This document shows positions 1 to 7,327 of a stretch of 12,411 nucleotides of DNA, piece by piece. The translations under genes were made by a program, and so were the position numbers. Origin of the DNA: Planctomycetota bacterium (GTDB lineage: Bacteria; Planctomycetota; Phycisphaerae; Sedimentisphaerales; Anaerohalosphaeraceae). The notes under the pieces are model-generated. The model ran no database searches. It was not told the origin of the DNA and worked only from the letters and a program-made list of their open reading frames with translations. The DNA lies in contig JAAYQH010000248.1 of NCBI GenBank assembly GCA_012519365.1, positions 1 through 12,411 of the forward strand, given 5' to 3'. The stretch's first letter is position 1, and each line of letters opens with the position of its first letter.

Positions 1-962
1 AGCCCTTCGGTCAGCAGATATCCCAATTGTTCCTGATCGGTAATCGGCAGCGAATAAATCGGTTGCATGTCAGACCACAAATCGCCCGGAAGATCGTCGG
101 CGCGATTGCTGATTCGCAGTAAATGACGCGTCAACGATTCGGCTGCCAAAAAATAACAATCCGCCTCCATCGTCGCCGGCATATACGTTTCGATGGTTTT
201 CAGCAAGGCCAATGTCTGGTAAGCATGGCGACGGGCTTCAAGATAATTGCGGTTGTGGTTTTGGATATAGGCCAGGTTGTAGTTGGCCAGCATCCGCACC
301 ACCGGTGAACGGCTGTTCAGTGCACGGGTAAACAACTCGGCCATTAACACTTGCTCATGGGTTTTTTGCAGACACAATGCCATTTGCAGGGTGAGCCAGT
401 CGGCAAGCGCCTCGTCTTGCTCGGTACGCCGGCTCAGATTTCCTCGAAGCCGTTCATAGACATAGGCGGCCTTAAGATATTCCCGAGAGGCATACAATCT
501 CTCGGCTGTTTGCAAAGAAATCGCCTCGTCCAGCATATCGCTGGTATGGCGTCCCAAATCCATCTGATTGATCATCACTGCCGGATCGGACGCATTGTCG
601 CTTTTCATGGACGCCGGCTCGACGGCAGCGGTGGCGGTTGCTTCGGCGGGGATTTGACCAGCGTCAGGAGCACTCCCAATCGGATGACGAATCAGATAGA
701 GCAAAATACCGGTCAATACGAGCAAATTCGCAATAAGAATAAAATAGGTCAGGTTAAACGGTTTTTGGGTGTCGTATGAAATCGGTTGCCGCGGTGTTGC
801 GGGACTGCCCGGCGAATAGGAATTGTCGTAATTAGGTGATGGTGCACCGCCTGCGAAGAGGTCTTTAGCGGTAATATCCACCTTGACGTCATTGCCGAAA
901 AGTTCCGAAAGATTCGGAATATCGCTCTTCTTGCCCGTATTGTCGTTTTTTTTGCTGTTCAT
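1..962 (-). CDS. Membrane-anchored TPR-like protein, C-terminus beyond the window edge
   Basis: An uninterrupted reading frame of 320 codons begins at the ATG at 962 (MNSKKNDNTG) and is still open at base 1, so the C-terminus is missing. Residues 1-70 are polar and rich in Ser, Pro, Asn and Asp, with no signal peptide. Residues 71-91 (FILIANLLVLTGILLYLI core) form one hydrophobic membrane segment. Residues 100-135 are an Ala/Pro-rich linker. From about 140 the protein is helical with TPR-like spacing of small and aromatic residues, for example LYASREYLKAAYVYERL at 156-172. This predicts a cytoplasmic tail, one membrane anchor and an extracytoplasmic protein-interaction domain. The start has no clear SD. 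It lies 247 nt downstream of the kinase gene on the same strand. The specific function is not recognised; the TPR assignment is by eye and could be another alpha-solenoid. Confidence is high that it is coding and moderate on fold. Confidence 0.85.
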   Translation of the reverse strand, partial: MNSKKNDNTGKKSDIPNLSELFGNDVKVDITAKDLFAGGAPSPNYDNSYSPGSPATPRQPISYDTQKPFNLTYFILIANLLVLTGILLYLIRHPIGSAPDAGQIPAEATATAAVEPASMKSDNASDPAVMINQMDLGRHTSDMLDEAISLQTAERLYASREYLKAAYVYERLRGNLSRRTEQDEALADWLTLQMALCLQKTHEQVLMAELFTRALNSRSPVVRMLANYNLAYIQNHNRNYLEARRHAYQTLALLKTIETYMPATMEADCYFLAAESLTRHLLRISNRADDLPGDLWSDMQPIYSLPITDQEQLGYLLTEG

Positions 963-1002
963 TTAATTTTGTCAGGTCGAATCGCCACCATTGTTTTGGC
1001 GC

Positions 1003-1031
1003 ACTATGATTTCAATCTTTCAAGTGTGCAA
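1003..1031 (-). promoter_or_regulatory. Weak candidate sigma70-type promoter for the TPR-like gene
   Basis: On the minus strand TTGCAC (1031-1026) and CATAGT (1008-1003) are separated by 17 nt, placing a transcript start about 34 nt before the ATG at 962. Only 3 of 6 and 4 of 6 positions match consensus, so this is a weak call. The gene may instead be read through from the kinase gene. Confidence 0.22.
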
Positions 1032-1073
1032 ATGATGTGCCATTGCCGACGAGAATTAAAGGAATGGGCGGAA

Positions 1074-1133
1074 ATCCCCCGAGCAGGGGGATATTAGGGG
1101 GCAGTTAATCCAAATTTTTCAAGTTCGCCCCCT
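1074..1133. repeat. Four alternating C/G blocks forming two hairpins with alternative pairings
   Basis: ATCCCCC (1074-1080) pairs perfectly with GGGGGAT (1086-1092) around a 5-nt loop. AGGGGGC (1096-1102) pairs perfectly with GCCCCCT (1127-1133) around a 24-nt loop. The G5 block at 1086-1090 could also pair with the C5 block at 1128-1132, so two mutually exclusive folds are possible. The element lies between the kinase stop (1210) and the TPR-like gene start (962), in RNA transcribed leftward. No T-run follows either hairpin closely on the minus strand, so it is not a standard intrinsic terminator. It might be a processing or attenuation element; the role is inference. Confidence 0.5.
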
Positions 1134-1209
1134 GGGTCGTGTCTGCTTTCCATACACGGGCTGTAGACTTTGCAAACACCACTGCGGTAAGGTAAAGCAG
1201 GCGAGTCAA

Positions 1210-1926
1210 TTACGGCGTGAAACGAAAAGCATTGAGGTCTTTTTTGCGATGATAAAGGTAAAAAAGACCTGTTTTATGTATTTTAAGGGAGTCCAAGTCT
1301 ATCAATGTTGGCCCGTCCGATGTTACAATCAGATTGGCGTGTTTCAGGTCGCCGTGCGTGATGCGATATTGATCAAGAAGTGTCAAAATCTCGAAAACCT
1401 TGTCAATTATCTTTGTTTTCTGTTCTTTAGGTATCTCTTGGTCGGCCAGGTAGTCGTACAACTTTGGTCCCGGTGCCAGTTCTGTAATCAGCCACGACCG
1501 CCTGAGCAGAAAGCCGTTGTATTCTTCTATAAAACCGGCTGGCCGAGGTGTTGGAATGCCCAGTTGCAACAGACGGCGGGCATTGAGCCAGCCCCGACGT
1601 GCGCGAGAGTGTTTAAGGGTGTGGCGAATCTGATGCCAAAGCCCCTTGGGATTATACCGCTTGATGACATAGTTGCGTCCATGTAGCGTAACAGCGGTAA
1701 CAAAGCTCGTCTTTCCGTTTTTCAGCAGGCGAGCCGAATCGGTCAGTTGGTCAAGGGTATGGATAAAATTATTGATATCAGATGGGTCTATATCCGATTT
1801 ATCGAATACAGCAAAATAGCGCTCGGTTTTAATACGGCAAAGCCGTTCGTCATTGCGCAAAGCCGATTTTACGGTTTCTGAATGGTGTTTATTGGGTTTT
1901 TGATTATCGTCGGCATAACGTATCAT
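1210..1926 (-). CDS. Lipopolysaccharide kinase (Kdo/WaaP)-family protein
   Basis: This 238-residue protein has the core of the Kdo/WaaP kinase family, whose members phosphorylate lipid A core sugars at the inner face of the membrane. Visible landmarks are the beta-3 lysine in YVIKRYNPKG (K89), the basic segment LWHQIRHTLKHSRARRGW (96-113) typical of the family, a hinge-like WLITELAPG (145-153), the catalytic loop HGDLKHANL (191-199, D193 and N198), and metal-binding LIDLDSLK (208-215). Residues 1-60 are poorly conserved and charged. There is no signal peptide, so it should be cytoplasmic. An AGAGG sequence sits 11 nt before the ATG, a long but usable spacing. It is divergent from the GT2 gene and upstream of the TPR-like gene. 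The true acceptor is unknown: it could be Kdo, heptose or another lipid-linked sugar. The family call is fairly secure and the substrate is not. Confidence 0.82.
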   Translation of the reverse strand: MIRYADDNQKPNKHHSETVKSALRNDERLCRIKTERYFAVFDKSDIDPSDINNFIHTLDQLTDSARLLKNGKTSFVTAVTLHGRNYVIKRYNPKGLWHQIRHTLKHSRARRGWLNARRLLQLGIPTPRPAGFIEEYNGFLLRRSWLITELAPGPKLYDYLADQEIPKEQKTKIIDKVFEILTLLDQYRITHGDLKHANLIVTSDGPTLIDLDSLKIHKTGLFYLYHRKKDLNAFRFTP

Positions 1927-1963
1927 TGGCCGAGGGACCTCTTATCCAGAGTAAAGAATTCCA

Positions 1964-1992
1964 TTGCGATTGAATCCGATTCCACGTATAGT
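1964..1992 (+). promoter_or_regulatory. Sigma70-type promoter for the GT2-GH2 pair
   Basis: TTGCGA (1964-1969) and TATAGT (1987-1992, 5 of 6 consensus) are 17 nt apart. The expected start near 1999 gives a leader of about 86 nt before the GT2 start. It faces the minus-strand promoter at 2000-2028. Confidence 0.5.
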
Positions 1993-1999
1993 TTCGCGT

Positions 2000-2028
2000 A
2001 TCTTAAGGTCTAAATTACGAGATGTCAA
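2000..2028 (-). promoter_or_regulatory. Sigma70-type promoter for the WaaP-like kinase
   Basis: On the minus strand a perfect TTGACA -35 box (2028-2023) is followed after 17 nt by TAAGAT (2005-2000, 4 of 6). The expected start near 1993 gives a leader of about 67 nt to the kinase ATG at 1926. Its -10 box lies next to the predicted start of the opposing promoter, so polymerase should not occupy both at once. Confidence 0.55.
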
Positions 2029-2084
2029 ATGGTTGTGTTCGCTGGTCAGCGATCGGCACGTAGGGAAGCAGGTTTTTAACATTA

Positions 2085-3296
2085 ATGGGTTGGTTTGAAA
2101 TCATAATAGCGGTTTTGATCGTAGTGGAAATTGCCTTTACGGTTCAGGTGTATAGCAATTATCACTACGCAATGAAAAAATATCAACGAGAGCGTACCTT
2201 TCGGCCGCGTTGTGTTGTTATTGTTCCCTGCAAGGGCCTGGATGAAGCTTTTGAGGAAAATATACGCTCTTTCTATGAACAAGCTTACTCCGATTTCCGG
2301 CTATGGTTTGTCGTGGAAAATCGAGAAGACCCAGCCTATGAAATCCTGCTAAGGCTCAAAGCACGCCATCGAAATAATCCTAAAGCCTTAGATGTGCGGA
2401 TTTTAGTATCTGGCCCCACTGCAGGGTGCAGCCAAAAGCTGCATAATCTGTTGTTTGCGGTGCGCCAAATCCCTGACGATGTGGAGGTGCTGGTCTTTGC
2501 CGACTCGGATGCATGTGTCGGGTCGAATTGGCTGTCCCAACTGGTCGCTCCCCTGCGCAGAGAAGGCATTGGTTTGGCCAGCGGGTACCGCTGGTTCATT
2601 CCCAAAGATCGACACCCGGCAACCTTGGCCCTTTCAGCTATAAACGCCAAAGTCTGTCAATTACTGGGAAATACGCGGTTTAATTTGGCATGGGGCGGGT
2701 CGATGGCTGTACGACGTCGGGACTTTGAACGGCTCGGCATCGAGCACCTTTGGAGTCGGGCACTGAGTGATGATTTATCTATAAGCCGGGCGATTCGCCG
2801 GGCCGGCCTGCGGACGCGTTTTGTCCCGGCCTGTATGGTCGCTTCGTATCAATCTATGACGTGGGGTCAATTGTGGGAGTTTGCGCGACGCCAGTTTATC
2901 ATTACTCGTGTTTATGCGCCGCGATTGTGGCTGTTTGGATTGATTGGAGCCTTGTTCTCGGTGGTTGGTTTGTGGGGCAGTTTAGCACTGACGATTTGGG
3001 GCTGGACTGTCCAGGCACCGTACCGACTTGAATATACTATCCCATTTGTGGTATTTTTGGGGTGCCAGTTCTTTCGGGCAGTCGTACGGCAACGGTTGGC
3101 CTCGCGATTACTGGACAAAGACAAAGAGGCCTTACGCCTTGTGTGGTGGGTCGATGTACTGGGATTTTGGGCAGGCGGGATCATCCTGGCGGGTATGATT
3201 TTGTCATCGGCGTTTGGGCGAACCATCGTTTGGCGGCAGGTGTGCTATCGTATCCATAGTCCCACTAAGATTGAAATTCTAACTAAAATCCAGTAG
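2085..3296 (+). CDS. GT2/GT21-type glycosyltransferase (ceramide glucosyltransferase/HpnI-like)
   Basis: This 403-residue membrane protein has a GT-A catalytic core flanked by membrane segments. The order is: N-terminal anchor at about 4-24 (FEIIIAVLIVVEIAFTV); start of the nucleotide-sugar domain at VVIVPCKGLDE (44-54); metal-binding DSD (140-142) in VFADSDACVG; acceptor-region WGGSMAVRR (203-211); probable catalytic base in LSDDLSISRA (227-236); RRQFIITR (268-275); then hydrophobic segments near 283-307, 318-335 and 355-377; and a terminal IVWRQVCYRI (381-390). This order fits ceramide glucosyltransferases and the hopanoid-linked HpnI group. The family's usual (Q/R)xxRW motif is not seen exactly; QFIITRVY stands there. 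The donor is probably a UDP-sugar and the acceptor an envelope lipid, both by analogy. There is no strong SD, only GCAGG 12 nt upstream of the ATG. It is probably co-transcribed with the GH2 gene 65 nt downstream. Confidence 0.82.
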   Translation: MGWFEIIIAVLIVVEIAFTVQVYSNYHYAMKKYQRERTFRPRCVVIVPCKGLDEAFEENIRSFYEQAYSDFRLWFVVENREDPAYEILLRLKARHRNNPKALDVRILVSGPTAGCSQKLHNLLFAVRQIPDDVEVLVFADSDACVGSNWLSQLVAPLRREGIGLASGYRWFIPKDRHPATLALSAINAKVCQLLGNTRFNLAWGGSMAVRRRDFERLGIEHLWSRALSDDLSISRAIRRAGLRTRFVPACMVASYQSMTWGQLWEFARRQFIITRVYAPRLWLFGLIGALFSVVGLWGSLALTIWGWTVQAPYRLEYTIPFVVFLGCQFFRAVVRQRLASRLLDKDKEALRLVWWVDVLGFWAGGIILAGMILSSAFGRTIVWRQVCYRIHSPTKIEILTKIQ

Positions 3297-3347
3297 GCAC
3301 AAAGCGAGAATGTTCAATGAGTAACAGGATAGATGGTATAGGAAGAT

Positions 3348-3354
3348 GGAAAGG
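3348..3354 (+). promoter_or_regulatory. Ribosome binding site that fixes the GH2 start
   Basis: GGAAAGG lies 7 nt before the ATG at 3362. The longer in-frame start at 3317 has no comparable SD and would bury the signal peptide behind 15 extra residues. Confidence 0.7.
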
Positions 3355-3361
3355 TATATCC

Positions 3362-5728
3362 ATGCAAAAGTTATTATTCTTTTTGAGTGCAATAGGGCTG
3401 TGGGCAATGGCATCGGCTGAGCCTTCACTGGAGATTCGCCAAGTTCGGTCTTTTGATACCGGTTGGCGTTTTTTGCAGGCTGATACGAACGCGGCCCAAG
3501 AGCCGAACTTTGACGATGGGACTTGGCAGACCATTGATGTCCCGCATGACTGGAGCATTGCCGGACCGTTTTCCCCCGACGCCCCCGCGGGTGGAGACGG
3601 CGGTTTTTTACCCACCGGCATCAGCTGGTACCGCAAAACGTTTACTCTCCCCGCGACCTGGACGGATAAATTGGTGTTTATCGAATTTGACGGCATCATG
3701 GCCAACAGCACTGTCTGGATCAATGGACGTCAGATAGGTCAGCGGCCAAGCGGCTATGTCAGCCAACGCTATAATTTGACGCCGCACTTAAAAGCAACCG
3801 GCCGGGAAAATGTAATCGCGGTACGAACAGATACGACCGTGCAGCCGGATTCGCGGTGGTACACCGGCCAGGGGATTTATCGTCATGTCCGGCTCATTGC
3901 CACTGAACCGATTCGCCTGGGGCAATGGAGTACGTTTGTCACGACGCCGAACATATCAGAAGACCAGGCCGCAATCCGGGTCCAGACTGATGTTGTGAAT
4001 TCCACCGGTAACGCTACAGAGGTTGCTGTCCAGACGCTGATTTACAGGCCCGATGGGAAGGTTGTCGCCCAAGGCACAACGCCCATCAAAACAATCAAGC
4101 CCGAAACCACCGAGTCTTTTGAGCTGGAACTGACCGTCCCTGAGCCCATCCGATGGGACATTATCTCGCCTGTTCTCTATACCGCCCACACCAAAGTGAT
4201 ATTGCAAGACAAGACCCTGGACGATGTCATTACCCCCTTCGGGATCCGTGAATTTCGCTTTGAGCCGGCAACGGGATTTTGGCTCAATGGTCGGAATTTC
4301 AAGATCAAAGGCGCCTGTGTGCATCATGACGGCGGGGCGTTCGGGGCGGCTGTCCCTCTTCAGGTCTGGCAGGATCGACTCAAGACGTTAAAATTGCTGG
4401 GTATCAATGCCATTCGCACAGCCCATAACGCTGTGGCCCCGGAATTTCTGGATTTGTGTGATCGCATGGGCTTTCTGGTGATGAACGAGTTTTTTGACAC
4501 ATGGAAGATCGGCAAACGTCCCGGTGATTATCACCGTTTCTTCGATGAGTGGGCCTTAATCGATGCACGGGAAACAGTTCGGCGAGACCGGAATCATCCG
4601 AGCGTGATTATTTACAGTGCCGGCAATGAGATTCGCGACACCCAGCGGACCGAACAGGCCAAACGTATCCTTGCCTCGTTGCTGGATGTTTATCATACCG
4701 AGGACCCGACCCGTCCGGTTACACAAGCGCTGTTTCGACCCAATAGCAGCGGCGATTACGACAACGGCCTGGCGGATATTCTGGATGTTGTCGGGCAGAA
4801 TTACCGTGAAAACGAGTTGCTGGCGGCCTATCGCCAAAACCCCAAGCGGAAAATAATCGGAACGGAAAACTCTCACGATTTGAACGTCTGGCTGGCCTTG
4901 CGGGACAACCCGCCTTACGCTGGCCAGTTCATCTGGAGCGGCATCGATTATCTGGGCGAATCGCGCCAATGGCCTGCCATTTCGACGCCGTTCGGCCTGA
5001 TTGACCGAGCCGGGGGGCTGCGTCCGCGTTCGTATCAGCGGCAAAGCTGGTGGTCCGACGAGCCGATGGTGCATATTGTCCGCCGCATCGGTCGCAATGA
5101 ACCGTCACCGATTGATCCGGGCTATGAGGCCAGTACCGATGGCCGCTTTCGTGTACTTGAGTTTTCCGACTGGACGCCGATGAGCCTTGAGCCGCACACC
5201 GAAACCGTGGATGTGTACAGCAATTGTGAATGGGTCGAGCTGTTTCTCAACGGCCGGTCGCTTGGTTCGAAGCCAAAACCGGCGGATGATTCACCGCGGA
5301 CGTGGCAGGTGGACTTTGAGGCGGGCCTCATCAAAGCCGTTGGATCCAATAACGGCAAACCCGTCGCAACCCACGAGCATCGAACCGCCGGAGAGCCGGC
5401 CGCCGTGCGCTTACTGACGCCGCGTTCTAAGCTGAGCCGAGACTGGAATGACGTGGTTCGTGTGGAAGTACAAATTGTGGATGAAAAGGGCGTATTGGTC
5501 CCGAATGTCCGCCATAAGGTAACCTTTTCAATCAGCGAACCGGGCATTATCGCTGCGGTGGACAATGCTGATGTGTTCTCTCATGAATCATTTCAGGCAA
5601 ACTTCCGAAGTGTATATCAGGGACGCAGCTGGGTCTGGCTCAAAGCCGGCGTCGAGCCGGGACAATGTACACTGACTGCCGAATCGGAGAACCTCAAACC
5701 GGCCACGCTTACCTTTGAGGTTAAGTGA
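3362..5728 (+). CDS. Secreted glycoside hydrolase family 2 enzyme (beta-galactosidase-like)
   Basis: Starting at 3362 this is a 788-residue protein with a type I signal peptide (MQKLLFFLSAIGLWAMASA, cleavage after residue 19 at ASA-EP). Domains by residue: jelly-roll sugar-binding domain at about 27-180 (DVPHDWSI, WYRKTF, GQGIYRHV); Ig-like domain at about 185-300; TIM barrel at about 305-565. The acid/base is E423 in SAGNEIRD and the nucleophile is E502 in IIGTENSHD. The conserved RTAHN and IWSGIDYLGE segments are also present. Two C-terminal beta domains follow, at about 605-675 (DUF4982-like) and 680-788 (GH2 C5-like). This architecture is common in Bacteroidetes and Planctomycetes polysaccharide-degrading GH2s. 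It should hydrolyse beta-linked galactosides or related sugars in the periplasm or outside. Substrate cannot be fixed from sequence; beta-glucuronidase is an alternative. No lipobox cysteine is seen. It lies 65 nt after the GT2 gene, probably in the same transcript. Confidence 0.92.
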   Translation: MQKLLFFLSAIGLWAMASAEPSLEIRQVRSFDTGWRFLQADTNAAQEPNFDDGTWQTIDVPHDWSIAGPFSPDAPAGGDGGFLPTGISWYRKTFTLPATWTDKLVFIEFDGIMANSTVWINGRQIGQRPSGYVSQRYNLTPHLKATGRENVIAVRTDTTVQPDSRWYTGQGIYRHVRLIATEPIRLGQWSTFVTTPNISEDQAAIRVQTDVVNSTGNATEVAVQTLIYRPDGKVVAQGTTPIKTIKPETTESFELELTVPEPIRWDIISPVLYTAHTKVILQDKTLDDVITPFGIREFRFEPATGFWLNGRNFKIKGACVHHDGGAFGAAVPLQVWQDRLKTLKLLGINAIRTAHNAVAPEFLDLCDRMGFLVMNEFFDTWKIGKRPGDYHRFFDEWALIDARETVRRDRNHPSVIIYSAGNEIRDTQRTEQAKRILASLLDVYHTEDPTRPVTQALFRPNSSGDYDNGLADILDVVGQNYRENELLAAYRQNPKRKIIGTENSHDLNVWLALRDNPPYAGQFIWSGIDYLGESRQWPAISTPFGLIDRAGGLRPRSYQRQSWWSDEPMVHIVRRIGRNEPSPIDPGYEASTDGRFRVLEFSDWTPMSLEPHTETVDVYSNCEWVELFLNGRSLGSKPKPADDSPRTWQVDFEAGLIKAVGSNNGKPVATHEHRTAGEPAAVRLLTPRSKLSRDWNDVVRVEVQIVDEKGVLVPNVRHKVTFSISEPGIIAAVDNADVFSHESFQANFRSVYQGRSWVWLKAGVEPGQCTLTAESENLKPATLTFEVK

Positions 5729-5801
5729 GAAGCGAGTGGCGTGCAAAGCCCGTGGCCTGAGCGAACCAATCGGCGATTTGCGTTTTGCCTCCCCGATAAA
5801 G

Positions 5802-6902
5802 TTATTTTGAACGCGGGGTTGTTTCAAAGACTGCCACGCGCCCTTTGCCGGCCTGTTTGGCCGCATACAGCGCCTGGTCGGTGGTGCGAGCCACTTCGCC
5901 GGGGCCGCTTTGGCCGTCGTATTGGCCCACGCCGACGCTGATGGACAGCTCGATTTTGTGCTGTTCCCAGATCATCGGCGTGCTTTTGACCATCGTGACC
6001 ATCCGTTCGGCCACAATCGCCGCGTCGCTGACCGAGGTATTCGGCAAGATAATGGCAAACTCGTCGCCGCCATACCGGGCGGCTACGTCAATTTGACGAA
6101 TACATGCTCCGATACGGCGAGCAATCTGCTTGATTGCCATATCCCCGGCGCGATGGCCGTAAATGTCGTTGATGAGTTTGAGATTGTCCACGTCGGCCAT
6201 TATAATCGACAGCCGCCCGCCGTACCGCTGGGTCCGCCGCAATTCCGCCTCCAGGGTCTCATAAAACGTGCGATGGTTCAGCATTCCTGTCAGCCCGTCG
6301 GTCTTGGCTTGACGCTGGGTCTTTTCAAACAGTTTGATGTTGCCGATGGATGCCCCCACAAGCTGACGAAACAGCTCCACAATTGCGATCTGGTCCTCGG
6401 TAAAGTTGCTCCCGTCGATTTTGTCGCTCAGATTCAGCACCCCCACAACACGCCCATGGCAAATCAGGGGGGCGATGACGCAGCTTTTGGTGCTGTAATT
6501 TCTTGAAAACGACCGTTGTGTGTTTTTGATATTCGGTGCCTTGTGATTATCGACATCGTCGATGATCAGTAACTCCTGGCTCCGCACCGCCGCGACCATC
6601 GGTGAGGGCGGATTCTGATTGAGCGAGACGATGTTATTGATCAGAAAGGGGTGGTTGTTGTTCTCCAGATGCAAAATGTCACTGTTTTCGTCAAGGATAT
6701 ACAGCGAGGCGAGCCGTGCGCCGACCAAATGCGGGATTTCATGAACGCAAATATCGGCGATGCGTTTAACGTCGAGACAGTTGATTTTCTTGGCCAGCGG
6801 CGTAATGACATCCAGTCGGCAGTTATGCCCGGTTGAGCCGGAACAGGCGGACTGGAGGGTCGATTGGGTCTTGTCCTTTTTCATCATCGCTATCGTATCC
6901 AT
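5802..6902 (-). CDS. GAF-GGDEF diguanylate cyclase
   Basis: This 366-residue protein is predicted to make cyclic di-GMP from two GTP in response to an unknown signal. Residues about 32-195 form a GAF-type sensor domain (SLYILDEN, LLIIDDV, VIAPLICHGRVVGVLNLSD). A short helix, LFEKTQRQAKTDGLTGMLNHR, leads into the GGDEF domain. Metal-binding MADVDNLKLIND (235-246), YGH and the intact active-site loop GGDEF (278-282) are visible. An RxxD inhibitory site (R269-D272) lies exactly five residues before it, so product feedback inhibition is expected. There is no membrane segment or signal peptide, so it is a soluble cytoplasmic sensor. No EAL or HD-GYP partner is in the window. The start is uncertain: Met1 (6902) and Met6/7 (6887/6884) all lack a clear SD. 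The gene converges on the GH2 gene with 73 nt between them. Confidence 0.93.
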   Translation of the reverse strand: MDTIAMMKKDKTQSTLQSACSGSTGHNCRLDVITPLAKKINCLDVKRIADICVHEIPHLVGARLASLYILDENSDILHLENNNHPFLINNIVSLNQNPPSPMVAAVRSQELLIIDDVDNHKAPNIKNTQRSFSRNYSTKSCVIAPLICHGRVVGVLNLSDKIDGSNFTEDQIAIVELFRQLVGASIGNIKLFEKTQRQAKTDGLTGMLNHRTFYETLEAELRRTQRYGGRLSIIMADVDNLKLINDIYGHRAGDMAIKQIARRIGACIRQIDVAARYGGDEFAIILPNTSVSDAAIVAERMVTMVKSTPMIWEQHKIELSISVGVGQYDGQSGPGEVARTTDQALYAAKQAGKGRVAVFETTPRSK

Positions 6903-7055
6903 AAAAGATAGGTCTCTGTCTCATATCAGCCGTGTTGATATTTCGGAAAGATGCGGCGGGCAATTAACCGCAAACCGAAAAAAACTTACCCACCCTGCAA
7001 GACCCAACAAACCGACCACCGCGGTTATTATCAGACTCGTTCCGTCGACATTAAC

Positions 7056-7100
7056 CTCCCGGCAGCGTGTGAGGATTCCTGCTCGACACTCCCCCGGGAG
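7056..7100. repeat. Nested hairpin upstream of the diguanylate cyclase gene
   Basis: CTCCCGG (7056-7062) pairs perfectly with CCGGGAG (7094-7100). Inside, GTGTGAG (7067-7073) pairs with CTC-ACAC (7082-7089) with one bulged G at 7085. This gives a 14-pair two-stage stem with an 8-nt loop. No T-run follows on either strand, so it is not an intrinsic terminator. It could be a structured leader for the minus-strand cyclase about 154 nt downstream, or part of an asd upstream region. Confidence 0.45.
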
Positions 7101-7253
7101 AGATGAAAGTTGCCTCCCAAAGGATGTTGCCCGACGAAAAACAAAACTCCTGCCGCTGTTTCACGCCTATGATGCCGGCATCTGTTCAACGTATCGGGCG
7201 GGTCTTTTGATGCGGTTTTATCTGAAATTATACGGTTAGCAGCTTAGTAGCAC

Positions 7254-7282
7254 TTGAAATCAGACGGGCGAATGGGTACACT
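7254..7282 (+). promoter_or_regulatory. Sigma70-type promoter for asd
   Basis: TTGAAA (7254-7259, 5 of 6) and TACACT (7277-7282, 4 of 6) are separated by 17 nt. The expected start near 7289 gives a leader of about 39 nt with a good SD. A second, weaker pair, TTGATG (7207-7212) and TATACG (7229-7234) with 16-nt spacing, lies just upstream. Confidence 0.5.
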
Positions 7283-7314
7283 GCTGCGTTTATGACAATG
7301 TTAAAATCCAAACA

Positions 7315-7319
7315 GGGAG
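7315..7319 (+). promoter_or_regulatory. Ribosome binding site of asd
   Basis: GGGAG is 8 nt before the ATG at 7328 and supports that start. Confidence 0.7.
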
Positions 7320-7327
7320 TTTAGCCA

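Larger units (their letters stand above)
6903..7327. other. Intergenic region between the diguanylate cyclase and asd
   Basis: This is 425 nt without a convincing gene. It holds a nested hairpin at 7056-7100, a 12-nt palindrome at 7171-7182 (GATGCC followed by its complement), and promoter-like boxes for asd at 7207-7282. The leader of the minus-strand cyclase must also start here, but I see no strong promoter for it. An open frame running rightward out of the antisense of the cyclase (to 7239) has no SD or recognisable protein and is dismissed. Confidence 0.7.

Noticed and set aside
351..779. 142-codon plus-strand open frame at the left end
   Set aside because: The minus strand is open for 320 codons with a membrane segment and helical repeats, so this frame is its shadow.
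1249..1686. 145-codon plus-strand open frame opposite the kinase
   Set aside because: The minus-strand frame has clear kinase motifs. The plus frame is low in recognisable structure and has no start signal.
3317..3361. Longer start for the GH2 at 3317
   Set aside because: It would put 15 polar residues before a typical signal peptide, and the good SD at 3348-3354 serves the ATG at 3362.
5910..6506. 198-codon plus-strand open frame opposite the diguanylate cyclase
   Set aside because: It is wholly antisense to an intact GGDEF gene and has no SD or recognisable motif.
6903..7327. Cyclic di-GMP (GEMM) riboswitch upstream of the diguanylate cyclase
   Set aside because: I could not find the conserved core segments on either strand; only unspecific hairpins are present.
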